DNA of 5,168 bases. Source: Clostridiales bacterium. Its GTDB lineage: Bacteria; Bacillota; Clostridia; Lachnospirales; CAG-274. Position numbers and translations under genes: made by a program. Below the pieces are notes generated by a model that did not search any database, was not told where the DNA came from, and saw only the letters and a list, made by a program, of their open reading frames with translations. The stretch spans positions 3,736 through 8,903 of the forward strand of contig JAJQBF010000034.1 in NCBI GenBank assembly GCA_021203425.1. Direction: 5' to 3'. Numbering within the stretch: the first letter of the stretch is position 1; each line of letters opens with the position of its first letter. This document shows positions 1-5,168 of this stretch, piece after piece.

Positions 1-2071
1 CGGCGAAAGACGCAGCGGCGGCAATTTCGGAAACAACGAAAGACGCAGCAATGTCAGAAACGATAAGCGCAGCAGCAGCGAAGTCAACGACAGATTCACA
101 AGCAGCTTGAACAGCGGCGACAGATTCGGAAATAAAAACTCCGGAAAGGGCAATAATAAAAACAAGGCGAATCGTCAGGATTCTTTTAAGTCCGAAAACG
201 AAAACTTTGTAAATGATGCTTTTCCGAAACAGAACAAGAAAAACAAAAAGAAGAATAAAAATAAACCGGCAGCAGTTCAGGTTACTGTTCCCGAGCCTGA
301 GCCGGAAGTTGTTGAAGAGGAAATTTCCGTAATCGAAATGGGTGCTTCAATTACAGTTGGCGATCTTGCCGAGAAATTAGGCAAAAAGAGCAGCGAAATA
401 ATAATGAAGCTTATGGCTCAGGGCGTTATGGCCAGCATAAATCAGGAAATTGAGCGTGAGCTTGCGGAAACAATCTGTGAAGACTACGGTGTAATAGTAG
501 AAGACGAGGTTGAAAGAGATATAGCAGAGGAAATTTTCGCCTCAGAAGAAGATGATGAAAAGGATCTTGTCGAGCGTCCTCCTGTTGTAGTTGTTATGGG
601 TCACGTTGATCACGGCAAAACCTCCCTTCTCGATGCAATCAGAAAGACAAAAGTAACGGCAGACGAGGCAGGCGGAATCACTCAGCATATCGGTGCTTAT
701 ACTGTTTCAATTAACAATAAGCCAATAACCTTCCTTGATACACCCGGTCACGAGGCATTTACGGCTATGCGTATGAGAGGTGCCCTTGTTACTGATATTG
801 CCGTTTTGGTTGTTGCCGCAGACGACGGTGTTATGTCCCAGACTGTTGAAGCTATAAACCATGCCAAGGCAGCCGGTGTTGAAATTATTGTTGCAATAAA
901 CAAAATAGACAAACCTTCGGCAAACCCCGACCGAGTTAAACAGGAGCTTACGGAATACGGTCTTTTGGTTGAAGACTGGGGCGGCGAAACAATAGCTGTT
1001 CCCGTTTCGGCTGTAACAAAGGAAGGTATTGACCAGCTTTTGGAAATGATTATACTTGTGGCTGAAATGAAGGAATTAAAAGCCAACCCCAACAAGAAAG
1101 CCAGCGGAAATATTATAGAGGCAAGACTTGACAAGGGCAGAGGACCCATTGCTACGGCACTCGTAAAAGCCGGAACTCTTAAGGTAGGCGACCCCATCGT
1201 TGTAGGCGGAGCCTTCGGCCGTGTAAGAGCTATGGTAAATGACAAGGGCAAGCAGATTAAAAAGGCAGGTCCCTCAATACCCGTTGAAATTTTGGGCTTA
1301 AATGACGTTCCCCATGCCGGAGATATGTTCTATGTGGCTAAAAATGAAAAGCAGGCAAGACAAGTTGCCGAAACTATAATAGCCAAGTCAAGAGTGGATA
1401 TGCTTAAGGAAACACAGAAGGTTTCCCTTGAAGACCTTTTCAGCCAGATTCAGTCGGGAAATATGAAAGAACTTAATATTGTCATTAAAGCAGACGTTCA
1501 AGGCTCTGTTGGGGCAGTAAGAGCATCTCTTGAAAAGCTGTCAAATGACGAGGTAAGAATAAGAACAATTCACGGCGGTGTAGGCGCCATAACTGAATCA
1601 GACGTTATGCTTGCCTCTGCATCAAATGCCATAATTATAGGCTTTAACGTTCGTCCCGAGGCATCGGCTAAGAGTGTGGCTGAGGATCAAAAGGTAGATA
1701 TCCGTCTTTACAGGGTTATCTATAACGCAATCGACGATATCAGAGCAGCTATTAAGGGTATGCTTGATCCCGAATATGTTGAAAAGATATTGGGTCATGC
1801 CGAAGTTCGTCAGATCTTCAATGCCTCAGGCGTGGGAACAATCGCCGGAAGTTATGTTAAAGACGGAAAGATTACAAGAAATTCAAAAGTTCGTCTTTTA
1901 AGAGACAACGTTGTTGTATATGAAGGCGAGGTTGCTACTCTCCGCCGTTATAAAGACGACGTTAAGGAAGTTGCCACAAATTTTGAATGCGGTATACTTT
2001 TAAATAAATTCAATGACGTAAAATTAGGCGACATTATAGAAGCCTTTGTTATGGAGGAAATTAAGAGATAA
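1..2071 (+). CDS. infB: Translation initiation factor IF-2 (5' end outside the window)
   Basis: IF-2 is the cytoplasmic GTPase that brings fMet-tRNA to the 30S subunit and promotes 50S joining. The frame is open to the left edge (first full codon at 2-4) and gives 689 residues, so the true start lies upstream; the TTG at 107 is just an internal Leu codon. Numbering from the first visible codon: residues 1-105 are low-complexity, rich in N, R, S, K and G; about 108-165 match the IF2_N domain. The GTPase domain follows, with G1 GHVDHGKT (200-207), G2 GGITQHIG (from 224), G3 DTPGH (246-250), G4 NKID (300-303) and G5 SA (336-337). Beta-barrel domain II, domain III and the C-terminal fMet-tRNA-binding domain follow, the last with the conserved ECGI near the end. 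It terminates in EEIKR, a normal family C-terminus. All motifs are intact. Next is rbfA, the usual operon neighbour, here 91 nt away. Confidence 0.98.
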   Translation, partial: GERRSGGNFGNNERRSNVRNDKRSSSEVNDRFTSSLNSGDRFGNKNSGKGNNKNKANRQDSFKSENENFVNDAFPKQNKKNKKKNKNKPAAVQVTVPEPEPEVVEEEISVIEMGASITVGDLAEKLGKKSSEIIMKLMAQGVMASINQEIERELAETICEDYGVIVEDEVERDIAEEIFASEEDDEKDLVERPPVVVVMGHVDHGKTSLLDAIRKTKVTADEAGGITQHIGAYTVSINNKPITFLDTPGHEAFTAMRMRGALVTDIAVLVVAADDGVMSQTVEAINHAKAAGVEIIVAINKIDKPSANPDRVKQELTEYGLLVEDWGGETIAVPVSAVTKEGIDQLLEMIILVAEMKELKANPNKKASGNIIEARLDKGRGPIATALVKAGTLKVGDPIVVGGAFGRVRAMVNDKGKQIKKAGPSIPVEILGLNDVPHAGDMFYVAKNEKQARQVAETIIAKSRVDMLKETQKVSLEDLFSQIQSGNMKELNIVIKADVQGSVGAVRASLEKLSNDEVRIRTIHGGVGAITESDVMLASASNAIIIGFNVRPEASAKSVAEDQKVDIRLYRVIYNAIDDIRAAIKGMLDPEYVEKILGHAEVRQIFNASGVGTIAGSYVKDGKITRNSKVRLLRDNVVVYEGEVATLRRYKDDVKEVATNFECGILLNKFNDVKLGDIIEAFVMEEIKR
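4..135 (+). repeat. Degenerate 33-nt (11-residue) tandem repeat inside the infB N-terminal region
   Basis: The window opens inside a repetitive part of the IF-2 N-terminus. CGAAAGACGCAGC occurs at 4-16 and again at 37-49, a spacing of 33 nt. Positions 13-36 and 112-135 match at 20 of 24 bases, a spacing of 99 nt (three times 33). CGACAGATTC is also repeated at 88-97 and 118-127, a 30-nt offset. In protein, 11-residue blocks align as GERRSGGNFGN, NERRSNVRNDK and SSLNSGDRFGN. The array probably continues upstream. It is coding, and IF-2 N-termini are known to vary in length and composition between species. Confidence 0.7.
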
Positions 2072-2133
2072 ACCTCCCCTCTTAGGGGAGGTGTCACACG
2101 ACAGTGTGACGGAGGGGTAGATCTTTTCCTACC
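2071..2133. repeat. REP/MITE-like palindromic element (three adjacent hairpins)
   Basis: Three inverted repeats follow one another in the infB-rbfA gap. Hairpin 1 is perfect: ACCTCCCCT (2072-2080), loop CTT, AGGGGAGGT (2084-2092). Hairpin 2 is perfect: GTCACAC (2093-2099), loop GACA, GTGTGAC (2104-2110). Hairpin 3 is short: GGTAG (2116-2120), an 8-nt loop, CTACC (2129-2133). GAGGGG (2112-2117) could also pair with CCCCTC (2076-2081), giving an alternative fold that encloses hairpin 2. The order CCTCCCC, AGGGGAGG, short palindrome, GGAGGGG resembles dispersed palindromic repeats I associate with many Clostridia and other gut bacteria; that assignment is from memory and there is no second copy here. 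No T-tract follows on the + strand, so it does not look like an intrinsic terminator, and an operon read-through role is more likely. It abuts the infB stop codon. Confidence 0.6.
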
Positions 2134-2144
2134 GTAATAAAGCA

Positions 2145-2152
2145 AGAGGGTG
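2145..2152 (+). promoter_or_regulatory. Probable ribosome binding site of rbfA
   Basis: AGAGGGTG lies 10 nt before the ATG at 2163 and is a partial match to the anti-Shine-Dalgarno complement AGGAGGTG. It favours the ATG at 2163 over the in-frame ATG at 2181 (Met7). It sits outside the hairpins just upstream, so it should stay accessible. Confidence 0.5.
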
Positions 2153-2162
2153 TAATAAAACA

Positions 2163-2543
2163 ATGAAAACAAACAACCGTATGATTCGTATTAATGACGA
2201 AATAAAAAAGGAAGTATCGGAGCTTATCCGCAGCGGCATAAAAGACCCCCGTTTAGGCTCTATGGTAAGTGTTTTAAAGGTTGAAACAACTCAGGATTTG
2301 AAATATTGTAAAATATATATAAGCGTTTTGGGAGATGACGAAACAGTCAAAAACTCAATGACAGCTTTAAACAGCGCAAAGGGCTTTATAAGGAGCCGCC
2401 TTGCAAGCCGAATAAATTTGAGAAATACTCCCGAGCTTATATTTAAATATGACGATTCCCTTGTTTACGGTATGCATATTTCAAAAATCCTTAACACTTT
2501 AGACATTCCCGAGGAAAGCGAGAGTGAGGAAGATGAACAGTGA
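2163..2543 (+). CDS. rbfA: Ribosome-binding factor A
   Basis: RbfA is a small KH-like protein that binds the immature 30S subunit and helps 16S rRNA 5'-end maturation and late assembly, notably in the cold. At 126 residues the length is normal. Visible family features are the N-terminal helix with RINDEIKKEVSELI (9-22), the KDPRLG motif (27-32), the strand segment around LKYCKIYISVLGDD, the ALNSAKGFIRSRL helix pair holding the family's Ala-centred kink, and NLRNTPELIFKYDDS followed by G-x-H-I-x-x-I-L near the end. The ATG at 2163 has an upstream AGAGGGTG; Met7 at 2181 is an alternative start that would also leave the domain intact. The C-terminus is a short acidic tail (117-126, mainly E, S and D). 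The last 20 nt overlap the start of the following DHH gene. It shares an operon with infB, which is typical. Confidence 0.96.
   Translation: MKTNNRMIRINDEIKKEVSELIRSGIKDPRLGSMVSVLKVETTQDLKYCKIYISVLGDDETVKNSMTALNSAKGFIRSRLASRINLRNTPELIFKYDDSLVYGMHISKILNTLDIPEESESEEDEQ
2511..2517 (+). promoter_or_regulatory. Ribosome binding site of nrnA, inside the rbfA coding sequence
   Basis: GAGGAAA stands 6 nt before the GTG at 2524, a good Shine-Dalgarno spacing. For the alternative ATG at 2533, the nearest purine run (GAGGA, 2526-2530) is only 2 nt away and this one is 15 nt away, so the GTG is slightly favoured. The same bases encode the start of the acidic tail of RbfA. Confidence 0.45.
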
Positions 2544-3513
2544 AAATTTCACTCAAAAGCTTTATGATGCATTACAGAAAGCCGATACAATAGCGCTCAG
2601 CGCCCATATAAACGCTGACGGAGACGCCATAGGGTCAACTTTGGCGATGGCTGCGGCCTTGGAGGCTATGGGCAAAAAACCTGTTGTATTTCTGTATTAC
2701 AAAGGTTCGAAATTTGACTATATCCTTGACAGGGAAAAAATATATACGGGAAATAAACAGACAGTAAAACCCGATGTATTTATTTCTCTTGACTGCGGAG
2801 ATATATTCAGGCTGGGTGACAAAGGCAGGTCTGTTTTCGAAAACTCTCCCCTTACCTTCAATATAGACCATCACATTTCAAATATAGGCTATGGGGATTA
2901 CAGCTATGTTTTCCCCGAAGCCTCTTCAACCTGTGAACTTGTCTATGAGGTTATAAAGGACTTTCCCGGGTTTAAGCTGACAAAATACATTGCCGAATGT
3001 CTTTATACAGGGCTTATAACCGACACATATTCATTTAAACACAGTTCCACAGGCAGACGTACCCTTGAAATAGCCGCAGACCTTATTGAAACGGGAATCG
3101 ACTTTTCCGAAATTCAAGCAGCGGCTCTTTACCGTAAAGATATGGCAGAGGCAAAGGTACACGCCAAGGCACTTTTAAACGCTGAACTTGAAGGCAAAAC
3201 AGCTTACACAACTCTGACGTTAAGGGAAATTCGCTCTGTAGGGGCAATTTTCGAACAGCTCAGCGGAATAGCCGAATCCTGCCTTAATATAACAGGGGCG
3301 GAGGTTTCCGTTTTCGTTTATGATAAAGGCAATGGTACAATAAGATGCAGTTTCCGTTCAATGGGAATTGACGTAAACAAAGTGGCTATGGATTTGGGCG
3401 GCGGCGGTCACGTAAGGGCAGCCGGCTGTACTTTGGAAAACTCAACTGTTGAAGATGCCTTGGAAAAATGTCTTAAGGGCATAAGAGAAGAAATCGAAAG
3501 AGAAAGCAAATGA
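2524..3513 (+). CDS. nrnA: DHH/DHHA1 phosphoesterase, NrnA-type oligoribonuclease / pAp phosphatase
   Basis: NrnA-type enzymes are Mn-dependent cytoplasmic phosphoesterases that degrade 2-5 nt RNAs (nanoRNA) to mononucleotides and dephosphorylate pAp to AMP. They do the job of Orn in many Firmicutes. The DHH domain shows all metal-ligand motifs (numbered from the GTG): HINADGDAIGS with H28, D32 and D34; SLDCGD with D90; the DHH triad 115-117 in NIDHHISN; and D167 in LITDTYSF. The C-terminal DHHA1 domain carries GGGGH (292-296) followed by VRAAG, the substrate-binding motif. The 329 residues fit the family (about 310-330). The start is either GTG 2524 or ATG 2533 (three residues shorter). It overlaps rbfA by 20 or 11 nt, and its TGA overlaps the truB ATG, suggesting translational coupling. 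Place in the operon between rbfA and truB matches Firmicutes. The pAp activity is inferred from the family. Confidence 0.93.
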   Translation: MRKMNSENFTQKLYDALQKADTIALSAHINADGDAIGSTLAMAAALEAMGKKPVVFLYYKGSKFDYILDREKIYTGNKQTVKPDVFISLDCGDIFRLGDKGRSVFENSPLTFNIDHHISNIGYGDYSYVFPEASSTCELVYEVIKDFPGFKLTKYIAECLYTGLITDTYSFKHSSTGRRTLEIAADLIETGIDFSEIQAAALYRKDMAEAKVHAKALLNAELEGKTAYTTLTLREIRSVGAIFEQLSGIAESCLNITGAEVSVFVYDKGNGTIRCSFRSMGIDVNKVAMDLGGGGHVRAAGCTLENSTVEDALEKCLKGIREEIERESK

Positions 3514-4406
3514 CAAATATAAACGGTTTTATAAATCTTTATAAAGAACAGGATTACACTTCAAATGATGCCGTAAATATTGTAAGGGGTATCTTCAGAG
3601 GCACAAAAACAGGTCACACAGGCACTCTCGACCCTATGGCAACGGGGGTTCTGCCCATATGCTTGGGCAAAGCAACAAAGCTTGCAGACTATGTTCAGGC
3701 GGAAACAAAAGTTTACAGAACTTCTCTAAAGCTGGGGCTTGAAACCGACACCTATGATATTTGGGGCAAAACGCTGAAAACATATGATGTAAACTTAACC
3801 GAAGAAGAAATAACAGCCGCCCTGCTCTCTTTTACGGGCGAACAGGAGCAGCTGCCCCCTATGTATTCTGCCATTAAAATAAAGGGCAAAAAGCTTTATG
3901 AACTGGCAAGAGAGGGCAAAACAATTGAGCGAAAACCCCGAAAAATTACAATTTACAGCATAACCGATATTGTCTTTTCAGACAGCAAAAATCTTTCCTT
4001 TACAGTAACCTGTTCAAAAGGAACATACATCAGAAGTCTGTGTTATGACATAGGCAGAAAGCTTGCCGCAGGAGGAACAATGTCTGCTCTTGAAAGAGTA
4101 AAAACAGGCGGCTTTGACAAAACCTCGGCAATAACAATAGACGAATTAAGGGCTTTAAAGGAGGAAAACCGCCTTTTCGAATCGGTTATTCCAATCGAAA
4201 AAGCCTTAACAGGTTATAAAAAATATACTGCCTCCCCTGCTGCCGACAGACTTTTAGACAACGGCAACAAAATAAGCATAACGGAAATAAAGGGCGAAAA
4301 GCCCGAAACAAACAGCTCATTTCTTCTTTTTAACTCAAAGGGTGAGCTTGCGGGGCTTTTTAAAAGAATTAAAAATGAGGCAAAGCCTTTATGTATGCTG
4401 AAATAG
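3510..4406 (+). CDS. truB: tRNA pseudouridine-55 synthase
   Basis: TruB converts uridine 55 in the T-loop of nearly all elongator tRNAs to pseudouridine and also acts as a tRNA folding chaperone. At 298 residues the length is typical. The catalytic motif is GHTGTLDPMATG, with the nucleophile at D41. Other family motifs are YRTSLKLGLETDTYD (the substrate-contacting tyrosine region), QLPPMYSAIKIKG (from 114) with Y..AREG just after, and GTYIRSLCYDIG (from 171). The C-terminal part (about 180-298) covers the TruB C-terminal region and a small PUA-like end finishing in AKPLCMLK. The ATG overlaps the TGA of nrnA (ATGA), and only a weak purine run precedes it, so initiation probably depends on coupling to nrnA translation. 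The stop is TAG, in the same frame as the following ribF. No damage or missing key residue is visible. Confidence 0.97.
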   Translation: MTNINGFINLYKEQDYTSNDAVNIVRGIFRGTKTGHTGTLDPMATGVLPICLGKATKLADYVQAETKVYRTSLKLGLETDTYDIWGKTLKTYDVNLTEEEITAALLSFTGEQEQLPPMYSAIKIKGKKLYELAREGKTIERKPRKITIYSITDIVFSDSKNLSFTVTCSKGTYIRSLCYDIGRKLAAGGTMSALERVKTGGFDKTSAITIDELRALKEENRLFESVIPIEKALTGYKKYTASPAADRLLDNGNKISITEIKGEKPETNSSFLLFNSKGELAGLFKRIKNEAKPLCMLK

Positions 4407-4411
4407 GTGAT
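4405..4411 (+). promoter_or_regulatory. Shine-Dalgarno sequence of ribF overlapping the truB stop codon
   Basis: AGGTGAT matches the end of the canonical AGGAGGTGAT. It begins inside the truB TAG stop (4404-4406) and covers the GTG (4407) and part of the ATG (4410) that are also possible ribF starts. Its spacing best suits the TTG at 4416, four nt after its end. Confidence 0.5.
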
Positions 4412-5168
4412 GAAATTGAAAATATTCACAACCGCAGATATATCGATTAAAAACAGAACAGCCGTCACTTTGGGAAACTTTGACGGTTTTCATATGGGGC
4501 ACAGAAAACTTGTGGAAGAAATAACCGCCTCCCCTTTCGAGTCCGTTATTTTTACATTCTTCCCCCACCCCGTAAGCTTTTTTAACCCCAAAGCAGGTTT
4601 TAAAACAATTCTTACAGAAGATGAAAAACGCAAAACCGCTGAAAGCTTAGGCGCTGATTATTATGTAAGCTGCCCCTTTACGAGGGAGTTTTCATCTCGT
4701 ACCCCCGAAGAATTTATTGCTTTTCTTTACGAAAGAACAAACTGCGCCCTTTTGTCCATAGGGGAAAATTATTCCTTCGGGAAAAACCGTGCCGGTACCC
4801 CTGAAGTACTTAAGGAACTGGGCAAAGCCTACAGCATAGAAGTTATAATCGTTCCCAAGGTAAAATATAAGGGCATAGATGTAAGTTCAACACTTATAAG
4901 AGAATATCTTCAAAGGGGCGATGTGAAAGCAGCAAATATTCTGTTGAAAAACAAATATTTTATAAGCGGAACTGTGGAAAGAGGGAAAAACAGGGGCACG
5001 AAAATGGGCTTTCCCACGGCAAATTTAAGTATCCCCCATTCTAAGCTTTTACCAGGCGACGGTGTTTATAAAACCTCCGCTCGTTGGAACGGCAAAACAT
5101 GTTCTTCCCTTACAAACATAGGCAAAAACCCAACATTTAACAACAGGGAAAGAACGGTTGAAACCTAT
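4410..5168 (+). CDS. ribF: Bifunctional riboflavin kinase / FAD synthetase (3' end outside the window)
   Basis: RibF phosphorylates riboflavin to FMN and adenylylates FMN to FAD. The visible 253 codons include the whole N-terminal FMN adenylyltransferase domain (about 1-180): the nucleotide-binding TLGNFDGFHMGHRKL (20-34), FTFFPHP, and the SSTLIREYLQRGDV signature (from 159). The riboflavin kinase domain begins near 183 with GTVERGKNRGTKMGFPTAN; PTAN (202-205) binds Mg-ATP. NIGKNPTF and TVETY follow, and the window ends there. Glu251 in TVET is the likely catalytic base, by analogy with characterised bifunctional enzymes. About 50-60 residues should be missing on the right, judging from the usual length near 310. 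In-frame starts are GTG 4407, ATG 4410 and TTG 4416; ATG is given, but the Shine-Dalgarno position favours TTG. It sits right after truB, a common pairing in bacteria. Confidence 0.95.
   Translation, partial: MKLKIFTTADISIKNRTAVTLGNFDGFHMGHRKLVEEITASPFESVIFTFFPHPVSFFNPKAGFKTILTEDEKRKTAESLGADYYVSCPFTREFSSRTPEEFIAFLYERTNCALLSIGENYSFGKNRAGTPEVLKELGKAYSIEVIIVPKVKYKGIDVSSTLIREYLQRGDVKAANILLKNKYFISGTVERGKNRGTKMGFPTANLSIPHSKLLPGDGVYKTSARWNGKTCSSLTNIGKNPTFNNRERTVETY

Noticed and set aside
107..109. TTG as the start codon of infB
   Set aside because: The same frame is open to the left edge and its translation continues the same repeat composition upstream, so this is an internal Leu codon.
748..1251. 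Antisense open frame of 167 codons opposite the IF-2 GTPase domain
   Set aside because: It is a shadow of a highly conserved gene, has no recognisable domain or Shine-Dalgarno that I can see, and its composition follows the reversed infB codons.
2072..2110. Rho-independent terminator after infB
   Set aside because: The stems are strong, but no run of T follows on the + strand and the same-strand operon continues immediately with rbfA. On the reverse strand the trailing sequence is only partly T-rich and there is no gene to terminate.
1948..2172. Antisense open frame of 74 codons across the infB end and the hairpin element
   Set aside because: Its middle is only the reverse translation of the palindromic repeat and its end is antisense infB. 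Such peptides from dispersed repeats are commonly mis-called as genes.
2635..2874. Antisense open frame of 79 codons within nrnA
   Set aside because: It lies fully inside the DHH domain coding sequence and shows no protein motif.
4214..4468. Antisense open frame of 84 codons across the truB-ribF junction, with a hydrophobic look
   Set aside because: The hydrophobic run comes from reading A-rich Lys/Glu codons backwards. It covers two real genes and has no independent support.
4229..4534. Extra CCTCCCCT matches near 4232 and 4527 as further copies of the repeat element
   Set aside because: They are ordinary Ala-Ser-Pro codons inside truB and ribF and lack the partner inverted-repeat arms.

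Overview
The window is a conserved bacterial housekeeping operon on the + strand: the back end of infB (translation initiation factor IF-2), then rbfA, a DHH/DHHA1 phosphoesterase of the NrnA type, truB, and the front of ribF, which runs off the right edge. The order infB-rbfA-nrnA-truB-ribF is the classic nusA-infB operon layout of Firmicutes. The moderate-to-low GC content by eye, purine-rich Shine-Dalgarno-like sequences, ATG/GTG/TTG start options and the NrnA-type enzyme fit a member of the Clostridia, possibly a gut or other anaerobic species. Genus cannot be told from the sequence alone.

Layout. Positions 1-2071 hold infB, open to the left edge, with an Asn/Arg/Ser/Lys-rich disordered N-terminal region carrying a degenerate 11-residue repeat, followed by a standard IF-2 body. 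Positions 2072-2162 are the only intergenic stretch. They hold three successive inverted repeats that look like a dispersed REP/MITE-like element inserted directly after the infB stop. From rbfA onward the genes are packed tightly: rbfA and nrnA overlap by up to 20 nt, nrnA and truB overlap by 4 nt (ATGA), and truB and ribF are separated only by 3 nt and lie in the same reading frame.

The first four genes serve translation and RNA metabolism. IF-2 loads initiator tRNA, RbfA matures the 30S subunit, NrnA degrades nanoRNA and pAp, and TruB makes pseudouridine-55 in tRNA. RibF makes FMN and FAD and is a frequent operon companion of truB.

No previously undescribed system was found. The items most worth a second look are the hairpin element between infB and rbfA, the in-frame TAG junction between truB and ribF with its ambiguous start, and the repeat-bearing N-terminus of IF-2. 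All other open frames, including those antisense to infB, nrnA and truB, look like shadows of these genes.
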